This document shows positions 52,087-61,104 of a DNA stretch of 64,000 bases, one piece after another; positions within the stretch are counted from its first letter, which is position 1; the number at the start of each line of letters is the position of its first letter. The DNA is from Paracidovorax valerianellae. Lineage in GTDB: Bacteria; Pseudomonadota; Gammaproteobacteria; Burkholderiales; Burkholderiaceae_C. The stretch is taken from the NCBI RefSeq assembly GCF_900102625.1, contig NZ_FMZC01000003.1, forward strand, positions 1-64,000. The letters are read 5' to 3'. The position numbers and the translations under genes were made by a program. The notes below the pieces were generated by a model, which did no database searches, was not told where the DNA came from, and worked only from the letters and a program-made list of their open reading frames with translations.

Positions 52087-53049
52087 ATGGGACCCTTCCT
52101 CCTCAAACGGCTGATCACGCTCGTCGCCACGCTGGCCGGCGCATCGGTGGTCGTGTTCGTGGTTCTGGAGATCCTGCCCGGCAATGCCGCGCAGATGCTG
52201 ATGGGCCCCGATGCCTCGCCGGAAGCGGTCGCTGCCCTGGCGACCAAACTGGGGCTGGACCAGCCGGCGCTGCAGCGCTACGGCCACTGGGTGGGCGGCC
52301 TGCTCACGGGCCAGTTGGGCGACAGTTATGCCTACGGCACGCCCGTGCGGGATCTGGTGCTGGAGCGGCTGGCGCTCACCGTGCCGCTGGCCTTGCTGGC
52401 CATGGCGATCACCACCGTGTTGGCCCTGCTGGCGGGCGTGTATGCCGCGTCGCGCCACAACCGCTGGGGCGACGTCGGCGTGATGGGACTGGCGCAGATC
52501 GGCATCGCCATTCCGAATTTCTGGTTTGCCATCCTGCTGATCCTGCTGTTTTCGGTGAAGCTGCAATGGTTCTCGGCCGGTGGCTTTCCGGGCTGGACCG
52601 AGGAAAGCGGCGGCAGCCCGCTCGAGGCGCTCAAGGCGCTGCTGCTGCCGGCGATTTCGCTCGCCGTGGTTCAGGCGGCGATCCTCGCGCGCATCACCCG
52701 CTCTTCGGTGCTGGAGGTGCTGCGCGAAGACTTCGTGCGCACGGCGCGCGCCAAGGGCCTGTCGCGCCGCGCGGCGCTCTGGGGCCATGTGCTGCGCAAC
52801 GCGATGATTCCCGTGGTGACGGTGATGGGCCTGCAGTTCGCCAACCTGCTGGCCGGCACCATCGTGGTGGAGAACGTGTTCTACCTGCCGGGCCTGGGGC
52901 GCTTGATTTTCCAGTCGATCGCCAACCGCGACCTGATCGTGGTGCGCAACTGCGTGATGCTGCTGGCGGCCATGGTGATCGTCGTGAACTTCGTCGTGGA
53001 CATTCTCTATGCCGCCATCGACCCGCGCGTGAAAGCGAGCGACCTGTGA
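52087..53049 (+). CDS. Peptide/nickel-type ABC transporter permease 1 (DppB-like)
   Basis: Inner-membrane permease of 320 residues with six helices. The N-terminal FLLKRLITLVATLAGASVVVFVVLEILPGNAA and the ATPase-contact EAA-type loop (RTARAKGLSRRAALWGHVLRNAMIPV) are typical of the DppB/OppB/GsiC family. The long frame upstream is a shadow; the ATG at MGPFLLKRL is the natural start. It overlaps permease 2 by four bases (GTGA). First gene of the importer operon. Confidence 0.94.
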   Translation: MGPFLLKRLITLVATLAGASVVVFVVLEILPGNAAQMLMGPDASPEAVAALATKLGLDQPALQRYGHWVGGLLTGQLGDSYAYGTPVRDLVLERLALTVPLALLAMAITTVLALLAGVYAASRHNRWGDVGVMGLAQIGIAIPNFWFAILLILLFSVKLQWFSAGGFPGWTEESGGSPLEALKALLLPAISLAVVQAAILARITRSSVLEVLREDFVRTARAKGLSRRAALWGHVLRNAMIPVVTVMGLQFANLLAGTIVVENVFYLPGLGRLIFQSIANRDLIVVRNCVMLLAAMVIVVNFVVDILYAAIDPRVKASDL

Positions 53050-53960
53050 CGCCCACCTCCGCCCCGCCCTCCCCCGCGACCGCCACCGCGGCTACGAGCG
53101 CGCCTACCGCCCCTACCGCCACAGCGCCTTCGGGCCTGACGCGGGCGCTGCGCCACCGCAGCTTCGCCATCGGCGCGGTGCTGTCGCTGCTGCTGGTGCT
53201 GGCCGCCCTCGTGTCGTTCGTGTGGACGCCCGGCTCGCCCTACGACATGGACATGGAGGCGAAACTGCTGCCCCCCTCCGCCGCGCACTGGCTGGGCACC
53301 GATGCGTTCGGGCGCGACGTGGCCTCGCTGCTGCTGGTGGGCGCGCGCAACTCCATCCTGGTCGGGGTGATCGCGGTGGGCATCGGGCTCACCATCGGCA
53401 CGGCGCTGGGCCTGCTCGCAGCGGCGCGGCGGGGCTGGGTGGAAGAACTCATCATGCGGATGGCCGACTTCACCTTCGCGTTTCCGGCGATTCTGTCGGC
53501 GATCATGCTCACGGCCGTGTTCGGGGCGGGCGTTGTCAATTCGATCATCGCCATCGGCATCTTCAACATTCCCACGTTCGCACGGGTCACGCGGGCGTCG
53601 GCCAACGCGGTGTGGTCGCGCGAATTCATCCTGGCGGCACGCGCCTGCGGCAAGGGGCCCTGGCGCATCACGACCGAGCATGTGCTGCCCAACATCGCCG
53701 CAGTGCTGATCGTGCAGGCCACGATCCAGTTCGCGCTGGCGATCCTGGCCGAGGCCGCGCTGTCGTACCTGGGCCTGGGCACGCAGCCGCCGCAACCGTC
53801 GTGGGGCCGCATGCTGAGCGAAGCGCAGACATTGATGTTCCAGGCGCCGCTGCTGGCCGTGTGGCCCGGCGTGGCGATCGCGCTGGCGGTGCTGGGGCTG
53901 AACCTGCTGGGCGATGGCCTGCGCGATCTGCTCGACCCGCGCCTGGCACGCCAACGCTGA
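53046..53960 (+). CDS. Peptide/nickel-type ABC transporter permease 2 (DppC-like)
   Basis: 304 residues starting at a GTG coupled to the previous stop. A 30-residue Thr/Ala/Pro-rich N-terminal tail precedes the first helix. HWLGTDAFGRDVASLLLVGARNSILVG and RACGKGPWRITTEHVLPN are the DppC signatures. Forms the channel with permease 1. Confidence 0.94.
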   Translation: MTPTSAPPSPATATAATSAPTAPTATAPSGLTRALRHRSFAIGAVLSLLLVLAALVSFVWTPGSPYDMDMEAKLLPPSAAHWLGTDAFGRDVASLLLVGARNSILVGVIAVGIGLTIGTALGLLAAARRGWVEELIMRMADFTFAFPAILSAIMLTAVFGAGVVNSIIAIGIFNIPTFARVTRASANAVWSREFILAARACGKGPWRITTEHVLPNIAAVLIVQATIQFALAILAEAALSYLGLGTQPPQPSWGRMLSEAQTLMFQAPLLAVWPGVAIALAVLGLNLLGDGLRDLLDPRLARQR

Positions 53961-53965
53961 CCGAC

Positions 53966-55015
53966 ATGGAAAGCCACTCCGCGCCCGCCATGCCCCTGCT
54001 GGAAGTCTCCGACCTGCATGTGCGCCTGCACACCCACCGCGGCCCGGCCGATGCGGTGCGGGGCGTGGGCTTCACGCTCGAACGCGGCGAGACGCTGGGG
54101 CTCATCGGCGAATCGGGCTGCGGCAAGTCGCTCACCGCGATGGCGCTGATGGGCCTGCTGCCCGACCGCGCCACCACCCGCGGCAGCATCCGCTTCGACG
54201 GCGCCGAAATGCTCGGCCAGAGCGAGGCGGCGCTGTGCCGCATTCGCGGGCGCCGGATCGGCATGGTGTTTCAGGAGCCGATGACGGCGCTGAACCCCGT
54301 GCACACCATCGGCCGGCAGGTGGCCGAGCCGCTGCGGCGGCATCTGGGGCTGTCCGCCGCCGCGTCGCGCACGCAGGCCGTGGCGCTGCTGGACCGCGTG
54401 GGCATTCCCCGCGCGGCGCAGCGCTTCGATGCGTTTCCGCACCAGTTCTCGGGCGGGCAGCGCCAGCGCATCACCATCGCGATGGCGCTGGCCTGCGGGC
54501 CCGACCTGCTGATTGCCGACGAGCCCACCACGGCGCTGGACGTGACGGTGCAGCAGCAGATCCTGGGGCTGATCGGCGAACTGGTGGCCGAGCGCGGCAT
54601 GGCGCTGATCCTCATCTCGCACGACCTGGGCGTGATCGCGCAGAACGTGGACCGCATGCTGGTGATGTACGGCGGCACCGTCGTGGAGCGCGGCCCGACG
54701 GCTGAAGTCTTCTCGGCCATGGCCCACCCCTACACGCGGGGGCTGTTCGCGGCCCGCCCCCGGCTGAACGTGGCGGTGCCCCTGGCAACCGGGGCCGAAG
54801 CGCCCGGCGGGCGCATGCGCCTGCCCACCATCGCCGGCACGGTGCCCGAGCTGGTGGACCTGCCGCCAGGCTGCCCCTTCGCGGGGCGCTGCGGCTTCAC
54901 CGTGCCGGACTGCTACCCGGTTCTGCCGCCCGCCGTGCCGCTGGGCGAAGACCATTCGGCCCGCTGCATTCGCCTGGACGCGGTGGCCGCGGCGGCACAG
55001 GAAGGGCGGGCATGA
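53966..55015 (+). CDS. Peptide-type ABC transporter ATPase 1 (DppD-like)
   Basis: 349 residues: Walker A GESGCGKSLT, Q-loop MVFQEPMTALNP, signature FSGGQRQRI, Walker B LLIADEPTTALD, H-loop ISHD, and the C-terminal oligopeptide-transporter cluster region (CPFAGRC...C). It follows permease 2 by five bases and overlaps ATPase 2 by four. Confidence 0.95.
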   Translation: MESHSAPAMPLLEVSDLHVRLHTHRGPADAVRGVGFTLERGETLGLIGESGCGKSLTAMALMGLLPDRATTRGSIRFDGAEMLGQSEAALCRIRGRRIGMVFQEPMTALNPVHTIGRQVAEPLRRHLGLSAAASRTQAVALLDRVGIPRAAQRFDAFPHQFSGGQRQRITIAMALACGPDLLIADEPTTALDVTVQQQILGLIGELVAERGMALILISHDLGVIAQNVDRMLVMYGGTVVERGPTAEVFSAMAHPYTRGLFAARPRLNVAVPLATGAEAPGGRMRLPTIAGTVPELVDLPPGCPFAGRCGFTVPDCYPVLPPAVPLGEDHSARCIRLDAVAAAAQEGRA

Positions 55016-55962
55016 ACTCCACAGACACTATAAAAATAATAGCGCCCACCGCAATGAATACGGCGGTAGAGGGCCGATTCGACCCCAAAACGCCTGCCCC
55101 GCTGCTGCAAGCCACCGACCTGGTGCGCGAGTACGCCCTGCCGCGCGAAAGCCTGTGGTCGCCACCGCCCAAGGTGCGGGCGCTCGATGGGGTGAGCCTT
55201 TCCATCGCGCCCGGCCGCAGCCTGGGCGTGGTGGGCGAATCCGGCTCGGGCAAATCGACGCTGGCGCGGCTGGTGATGGCGCTGGATGCGCCCACATCCG
55301 GCAGCGTGCACCTGCTGGGGCGCGACCTGCACGCGCTGCCTGCGGCCGAGTTGCGCGCCGCGCGCCGCGATTTTCAGATGGTGTTCCAGGACCCCTACGG
55401 TTCGCTCGACCCGCGCCAGACCGTCGCGCGCATCGTTGCCGAGCCGCTGCAGGCACTGCCGGCCACGCCCGGCACGGCGAAGGTGTCGCGCGCCGAGCAG
55501 CGCGAGCGAGCCGGCGAGGCCCTGGCCCAGGTCGGCCTGCGCACGACCGACCTGGACAAGTACCCGCACGAGTTCTCGGGCGGGCAACGGCAGCGCATCG
55601 CGATCGCCCGCGCCATCGTCACGCGCCCACGCCTGGTGGTGGCCGACGAGCCGGTGAGCGCGCTCGACGTGTCGGTGCAGGCACAGGTGCTGAACCTGCT
55701 GCAGGATCTGCAGGACACCTTCGGCATCACCTACCTGCTCATCAGCCACGACCTGGCGGTGGTGAACCACCTGTGCGACGAGGTCGTGGTGCTCTATCAG
55801 GGCCGCATCGTGGAGCGCGGCACGCCCCAGACGCTCTTCACCCAGGCCGAGCACCCCTACACCCGCGCGCTGGTGGCCGCCGTGCCGCAGATCGTGCCCC
55901 GCCCTGCTCGCGTGGTCAGTGCGGGGGCCGCTTCGCTGCGCCCGGCCGGGCCGCGGGTGTAG
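55012..55962 (+). CDS. Peptide-type ABC transporter ATPase 2 (DppF-like)
   Basis: 316 residues: GESGSGKST, FQDPYGSLDPRQT, FSGGQRQRI, VVADEPVSALD and ISHDLAVV. Completes the heterodimeric ATPase. The first 20 or so codons (IKIIAPTAMNTAVEGRF) come from a copy of the short repeat, an odd N-terminus for this family. If the ATG at 55054 is the true start, most of the repeat would be leader instead. Confidence 0.93.
   Translation: MNSTDTIKIIAPTAMNTAVEGRFDPKTPAPLLQATDLVREYALPRESLWSPPPKVRALDGVSLSIAPGRSLGVVGESGSGKSTLARLVMALDAPTSGSVHLLGRDLHALPAAELRAARRDFQMVFQDPYGSLDPRQTVARIVAEPLQALPATPGTAKVSRAEQRERAGEALAQVGLRTTDLDKYPHEFSGGQRQRIAIARAIVTRPRLVVADEPVSALDVSVQAQVLNLLQDLQDTFGITYLLISHDLAVVNHLCDEVVVLYQGRIVERGTPQTLFTQAEHPYTRALVAAVPQIVPRPARVVSAGAASLRPAGPRV
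55027..55075 (+). repeat. Short palindromic repeat, copy E (inside the DppF-like CDS start)
   Basis: CTATAAAAATAATAGC, a variable middle with CACCGCAATGAATACGGCGGT, then AGAGGGCC. It is read as codons in the annotated frame. Confidence 0.6.
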
Positions 55963-56086
55963 TAAAAAGACTGCTGGCCGCCACGTGCGCGCGCACCCGC
56001 CGATCGCCTCCGGTCCGACGGGCCGCCGCCCGCCCGGCGCTCGGCCGGCCCGCCCCCTGGTTTGTTCCTTTTCGGAGATTCCGCCC

Positions 56087-57577
56087 ATGCTGAACCGTCG
56101 CACCGTCCTCGCCACCGGCGCCCTGGCCACCGTGCCGCTCGCCACGTCCCTGCAGGCACTGGCCCAGGGCAAGAAGGACGCCGTCACCCTCGCCATGACG
56201 CTGGAGCCCCCGGGGCTGGACCCGACGGCCGGCGCGGCGTCGTCCATCGGCGAGATCACGCTCTACAACGTGTTCGAGCCCCTCACCAAGATCAATGCGG
56301 ACGGCAGCGTCTCGCCGCTATTGGCCGAAAGCTGGGAGGTCTCGCCCGACCTCAAAACGTACACCTTCAAGCTGCGCGCGGGCGTCAAGTTCCACAACGG
56401 CGCGCCGTTCAACGCGGCGGCCGTGAAGTTCTCGTTCGACCGCGCCGCGGGCGACAAGAGCACCAACAAGGACAAGCGCACCTTCGCCAACCTCAGCACC
56501 CAAGCGGTGGACGACCTCACGGTGGTGGTGATCAACAAGGACATCGACCCCGACCTGCTCTTCGTACTGGGCCAGGCCACCGCGGTGATCGTGGAGCCCG
56601 GCAGCGCAGAGACGAATGCGACCAAGCCCGTCGGCACAGGCCCCTACAAGCTCGAGGCGTGGAGCAAGGGCGCATCGGTCACGCTGGCGCGCTGGGACGG
56701 CTACCGCACGGCGAACGCCGTGCACATCCGCCGCGCGACCTTCCGCTTCATTTCCGACCCTGCCGCGCAGGTCGCGGCGCTGATGGCGGGCGATGTGGAT
56801 GCGTTCCCGCGCGTGACGCCGCGCAGCGTGGCGCAGTTCAAGGCGAACCCGCGTTTCCAGGTGATCGTGAGCGGGTCGCGCGCCAAGACCATCCTGGCCA
56901 TCAACCAGCAGAAAAAACCGCTGGACGACGTGCGCGTGCGGCGCGCCATCGCTGCCGCCATCGACCGCAAGGCCGTCATCCAGGGCGCGGGCGATGGCCT
57001 GGGCGTGCCCATCGGCAGCCACTACGTGCCGGGCGCGTTCGGCTACCTGGACACCACGGGCATCAACCCCTTCGACCCTGAAAAAGCCAAGAAGCTGCTG
57101 GCCGAGGCCGGCGTGAAGACGCCGCTCGAGCTGACCATGACGCTGCCACCCACGCCCTACGCACGCCAGGGCGGCGAGGTCATCGCGGCGCAGCTGGCCA
57201 AGGTGGGCATCGTGGCCAAGCTGCAGAACGTGGAGTGGGCACAGTGGCTCAGCGGCACCTACGGCAACAAGAACTACGACCTCACGCTGATCTCGCACGT
57301 GGAGCCGTTCGACCTGGGCAACTTCGCCAAGCCCGACTACTACTGGGGCTACAACTCGCCGAAGTTCAACGCGCTGTACGAGCAGATCAAGAACGCCGCC
57401 CGCCCTGCAGACCGCGCCCGCCTGCTGGGCGATGCGCAGCGCCTGCTGGCCGAGGATTCCGTGCATGCCTTCCTGTACCAGCCGCAATGGGTGACGGTGG
57501 CCAACAAGAACCTGCGCGGGCTGTGGAAGGACATGCCGATCTTCGTGAACGACCTGTCGGCGATGTCCTGGGCCTGA
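56087..57577 (+). CDS. Peptide-type ABC transporter substrate-binding protein
   Basis: SBP_bac_5 family, 496 residues. N-terminal signal with twin arginine (LNRRTVLATGALATVPLATSLQALA), then LEPPGLDPTAGAASSIGEI, ESWEVSPDLKTYTFKLRAGVKFHNG, and VRRAIAAAIDRKAVIQ. Periplasmic receptor for the importer encoded upstream; the ligand is unknown (peptide, glutathione-like or other amide). GGAG lies 10 bases before the ATG. The next gene is an amidase, which may process what is imported. Confidence 0.94.
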   Translation: MLNRRTVLATGALATVPLATSLQALAQGKKDAVTLAMTLEPPGLDPTAGAASSIGEITLYNVFEPLTKINADGSVSPLLAESWEVSPDLKTYTFKLRAGVKFHNGAPFNAAAVKFSFDRAAGDKSTNKDKRTFANLSTQAVDDLTVVVINKDIDPDLLFVLGQATAVIVEPGSAETNATKPVGTGPYKLEAWSKGASVTLARWDGYRTANAVHIRRATFRFISDPAAQVAALMAGDVDAFPRVTPRSVAQFKANPRFQVIVSGSRAKTILAINQQKKPLDDVRVRRAIAAAIDRKAVIQGAGDGLGVPIGSHYVPGAFGYLDTTGINPFDPEKAKKLLAEAGVKTPLELTMTLPPTPYARQGGEVIAAQLAKVGIVAKLQNVEWAQWLSGTYGNKNYDLTLISHVEPFDLGNFAKPDYYWGYNSPKFNALYEQIKNAARPADRARLLGDAQRLLAEDSVHAFLYQPQWVTVANKNLRGLWKDMPIFVNDLSAMSWA

Positions 57578-57579
57578 GC

Positions 57580-59010
57580 GTGAACGAGCCCGCCATGCCC
57601 CATGCCGCGACCGATTTGCACGACCTGCCCGCCCACGCACTGATCGACGCCTACCGCACCCGCCGCCTGTCCCCCGTGGAGGTCACGCAGTCGGTGCTGG
57701 ACCACATCGCGCGGTGGGAGCCCCACCTGTGCGCCACCTACCTGCTGCGCCCCGACGCCGCGCTGGCGCAAGCCCGCGCGAGCGAAGCGCGCTGGCAGCG
57801 CGGCGCGCCGCAAGGCCCCCTGGACGGAGTGCCCGCCACCATCAAGGAAAACATCGCCACCCAGGGCGACCCCACGCCGCTGGGCACGGCCGCCACGGTG
57901 CTCACGCCCGCCGCGGCCGACGCCCCGCCGGCTGCACGCCTGCGCGAGGCCGGCGCCGTGGTCGTCGCCAAGACCACCATGCCGGACTACGGCATGCTGT
58001 CTTCGGGGCTGTCGAGCTTCCATGCGCTGGCGCGCAACCCGTGGAATTTATCCAAAGGGCCGGGCGGCTCCAGCGCGGGTGGTGGCGCGGCGGCCGCGGC
58101 GGGCTACGGGCCGCTGCACATCGGCACCGACATCGGCGGCTCGCTGCGCCTGCCCGCCAGCTGGTGCGGCATCTTCAGCCTCAAACCCAGCCTGGGCCGC
58201 ATTCCCATCGATCCGCCATACACCGGGCGCGCCGCCGGCCCGATGACACGCACCGTGGCCGACGCCGCGCTGATGATGCAGGTGCTGAGCCAGCCGGACG
58301 TGCGCGATAGCATGGGCCTGCCCTTTCAGCCCATCGCCTGGAGCGACTTCGCGCGCGGGCCCGAGCGGCTGCGCGGGCTGCGCCTGGGGTTGCTGCTCGA
58401 TGCGGGCTGCGGCCTGCCCGTCGATCCCGAAGTGCGCGCCGCCATCGAGCAGGCCGCGCGGTGGTTCGAGGCAGCCGGCGCACACGTCGAGCCCATGGCG
58501 CCCTTCATGACGCAGGGCATGCTCGACGGCATGGACCATTTCTGGCGCATGCGCTCTTACACCGATCTGCAGACGCTGCCCGAAGCGCGGCGCGCGCAAG
58601 TGCTGCCGTACATCCGGGCCTGGGCCGACAGCGCCGCGGGCCTGTCGGGCACCGCGGTGTTCCACGCCAGCCAGCAGTTCCACGTGACGCGGGTGGCCAC
58701 GGTGCAGGCCTGCAGCGCGTTCGACTACGTGCTCTCGCCCGTGGCACCCATGCCGGCGTTCACGGCCGAGCTGCCATCGCCCACCAACGACCCGCTGCGC
58801 CCGCTGGAGCACATCGGTTTCACCGTGCCGTTCAACATGTCCGAGCAGCCGGCCGCGTCGGTGAACTGCGGGTACACGGCTGCGGGGCTGCCGATCGGCC
58901 TGCAGATCGCGGGCCCGCGCTTCGACGACCTGGGCGTGCTGCAGGTGGCCCATGCCTTCGAGCAGATCCGCGCGCCGCAGCGGCCATGGCCCCAGCCCCC
59001 CGGGGCATGA
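57580..59010 (+). CDS. Amidase-signature family hydrolase
   Basis: 476 residues. Ser-cisSer-Lys triad: Lys in TIKENIA, and the serines of GPGGSSAGGGAAAAAGYGPL together with GTDIGGSLRLPASWCG. The C-terminal part has the usual FTVPFNMSEQPAASVNCG substrate region. Hydrolyses an unidentified amide. The GTG three bases after the SBP stop suggests coupling; an ATG at 57595 is possible. Its place in the operon suggests it acts on the transported compound. Confidence 0.92.
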   Translation: MNEPAMPHAATDLHDLPAHALIDAYRTRRLSPVEVTQSVLDHIARWEPHLCATYLLRPDAALAQARASEARWQRGAPQGPLDGVPATIKENIATQGDPTPLGTAATVLTPAAADAPPAARLREAGAVVVAKTTMPDYGMLSSGLSSFHALARNPWNLSKGPGGSSAGGGAAAAAGYGPLHIGTDIGGSLRLPASWCGIFSLKPSLGRIPIDPPYTGRAAGPMTRTVADAALMMQVLSQPDVRDSMGLPFQPIAWSDFARGPERLRGLRLGLLLDAGCGLPVDPEVRAAIEQAARWFEAAGAHVEPMAPFMTQGMLDGMDHFWRMRSYTDLQTLPEARRAQVLPYIRAWADSAAGLSGTAVFHASQQFHVTRVATVQACSAFDYVLSPVAPMPAFTAELPSPTNDPLRPLEHIGFTVPFNMSEQPAASVNCGYTAAGLPIGLQIAGPRFDDLGVLQVAHAFEQIRAPQRPWPQPPGA

Positions 59011-59111
59011 AGGCAGGCGCCCTCGTGCGCCGCCTTCAGCCCTCCTTGTTCCTTTCCGCCCCGCTTTCCTTCACCCCTTCGCTTCCCCGACACCACGGCC
59101 CGACCCTGCAA

Positions 59112-59717
59112 ATGGACACCTTTCTTCTGGCGATCCTCATCGCCACCGGCACCTATGCCCTCAATGCGCGGCAGCAACGGCGCCGCATCGCGCTGCTGGC
59201 GCGCCACCTGGCCAACTACCAGATCGAAAAGCTCATGGAGAACCTCACCGAGGGCTACCTGCGTGCGCTGGGCGAGAGCGACCCGCAGCGGCGCGACCAG
59301 ATCTGGAGCCTGCTGACCACCACCGAATCGCAACTGACGGACCAGTTCAACCGCTTCACCGCCGAGTTCTCGCGCGTGGACCCGGCCATGACCCGCGTGA
59401 GCCGCATCCCGGTGGCCGTGCCTTTCGCGCACCAGCTGTTCGCCTCGGCCTCGTTCGACATGCGCAAGGCCCTGCTGGTGCACGCCCAGGGCATCGCCCG
59501 CGCGGTGCGCAACGAAATGGGCCGCGACGCGCGCGACAAGGCCTTCACGCTGTCGGCCGAGCTGTTCCTGATGCAGCACACCTGCCACTGGTTCTGCAAG
59601 TCGAAGACCGTCGCCTCGGCCCGCATGATGGCGCGCCACCAGACGCCTTACGACCAGCTCGTGGCCTCCGTGGCGCCCGAAACGCGCAAGGCGTACCTGG
59701 CACTGGTCAACGGCTGA
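59112..59717 (+). CDS. Uncharacterised membrane-anchored protein
   Basis: 201 residues with an N-terminal hydrophobic segment (FLLAILIATGTYALN), a basic stretch and an otherwise helical, soluble body with conserved-looking HTCHWFCKSKTVASARMMARHQT near the C-terminus. I do not recognise a named domain. An earlier ATG at 59007 overlaps the amidase stop, but the chosen start places the hydrophobic helix first. It sits in the importer-amidase operon, between the amidase and the MFS gene. Confidence 0.65.
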   Translation: MDTFLLAILIATGTYALNARQQRRRIALLARHLANYQIEKLMENLTEGYLRALGESDPQRRDQIWSLLTTTESQLTDQFNRFTAEFSRVDPAMTRVSRIPVAVPFAHQLFASASFDMRKALLVHAQGIARAVRNEMGRDARDKAFTLSAELFLMQHTCHWFCKSKTVASARMMARHQTPYDQLVASVAPETRKAYLALVNG

Positions 59718-59749
59718 GGGCTGCGCCGCCAGAGCCGCAAGAGCCGCCG

Positions 59750-61009
59750 ATGCCCGCCCCGTCGTCATCCACGAATCCTTCACCGGCTCAGGGCACAGCC
59801 ACAGCGCTGGCGCCGCGCGCTGCGTGGGTGATGCTGCTGGCGCTGGTGTCGGGCTTTGCGCTCAGCCAGGCGTTTCGCACCGTCACCGCGATCATCGCCA
59901 CCGGGCTGCGGGCCGAGTTCGGGCTGTCGGCCGCGGCGCTGGGCGCGTTCGCGGGGGCCTTCGCCTTCGCGTTCGGCACCATGCAGCTGTTCATGGGCAT
60001 CGGCATCGACCTGTTCGGCGTGCGGCGCACGCTGCTGGCGGTGTTTCCGCTGGCGGTGGCGGGCGCGCTGCTTTCAGCGATGGCGCCGGGCTACGGCACG
60101 GTGCTGCTGGGGCAGATGCTGATCGGCGTGGGCTGCGCGCCGGCCTTTCTGGTGTGCACCGTGTTCATCGCGCGGCATTTTCCGGCCCACCGGTTCGCCG
60201 TGGTGTCGGGCGTGGCGATGGGCGTGGGCGGCCTGGGCATGCTGTTCACCGGCACGCCGCTGGCCTGGCTGGTGCAGCAGGCGTCCTGGCGCTGGGGGTT
60301 CGGCGTGCTGGCCGGCCTGGGCGCGCTGGCGTGGCTGCTGATCTTCTGGAAAGTGCACGAGCCCCGGCGGCCCGAGGACGGCGCACCGCGCGAATCCGTG
60401 GGCGCCGCCGTGCGCGGGTTCGCGGCCCTCTTCCTGCTGCCGCACACGGCGGGCATCGTGCTGCTGGCGCTGAACACCTATGCCTCGTTCCTGGCGCTGC
60501 GCGGCCTGTGGCTGGGGCCGCTGCTGATCGAGCGGCACGGCTTTTCGCTGGTGCAAAGCGGCAACGTGGCCGTGGTCGTGTCGCTGGTGTCGCTGTTCAG
60601 CCCCGCGCTGTTCGGCCGGCTCGACCCGGGCCCCACGCGGCGCAGGCGCTGGATCACCGGTTTCACCGTCGCGCTGGCGGCGCTGTTCGTGGCCATCGGG
60701 CTGCTGCACCAGGCGTGGCTGGACGTGGCCGGCGCCATCGGCGTGGGCCTGCTTTCGGGCTACATGGTGCTGCAGTACGCCGACGTGCGCTCGGCCTATC
60801 CCGCCGCGATGACCGGCCGCGCCATGGCCGTGTTCACCATGGCGATGTTCCTCGGCGTGGCGCTGATGCAGTGGCTCACCGGCGTGGCCGCCGCGGTGGC
60901 CCTGGCGCACGGGGCCGATCCCTACACCGCGGTGATGCTCAGCATCGCAGCGCTGCTGGTGGCGGGCGTGCTGGCCTTCATGCGGCTGCCGGCGCCGGCC
61001 CACTCTTGA
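59750..61009 (+). CDS. Major facilitator superfamily transporter
   Basis: 419 residues, about 12 membrane helices. Motif A-like loops are seen in GIGIDLFGVRRTLL and the second half. The first 20 residues are a Ser/Pro/Ala tail. Resembles nitrate/cyanate or carboxylate type carriers only loosely, so the substrate is open. It follows the uncharacterised protein by 32 bases and probably ends the operon; the direction of transport is unknown. Confidence 0.9.
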   Translation: MPAPSSSTNPSPAQGTATALAPRAAWVMLLALVSGFALSQAFRTVTAIIATGLRAEFGLSAAALGAFAGAFAFAFGTMQLFMGIGIDLFGVRRTLLAVFPLAVAGALLSAMAPGYGTVLLGQMLIGVGCAPAFLVCTVFIARHFPAHRFAVVSGVAMGVGGLGMLFTGTPLAWLVQQASWRWGFGVLAGLGALAWLLIFWKVHEPRRPEDGAPRESVGAAVRGFAALFLLPHTAGIVLLALNTYASFLALRGLWLGPLLIERHGFSLVQSGNVAVVVSLVSLFSPALFGRLDPGPTRRRRWITGFTVALAALFVAIGLLHQAWLDVAGAIGVGLLSGYMVLQYADVRSAYPAAMTGRAMAVFTMAMFLGVALMQWLTGVAAAVALAHGADPYTAVMLSIAALLVAGVLAFMRLPAPAHS

Positions 61010-61043
61010 GCCGATGCAGCGGCGCGGCTGCGACAGGGATATG

Positions 61044-61104
61044 AACCAAATCGGCTTCCAGCGCAATAAACACTAGGGAGGATTGCTATTAATACAATAG
61101 CAAA
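61044..61104 (-). repeat. Short palindromic repeat, copy F (FAD-monooxygenase 3' end)
   Basis: Minus strand: TTGCTATTGTATTAATAGC, then CCTCCCTAGTG and TTGCGCTGGAAGCCGATTTGG. It begins at the base after the monooxygenase stop codon and fills most of the gap to the convergent MFS gene. Confidence 0.75.
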
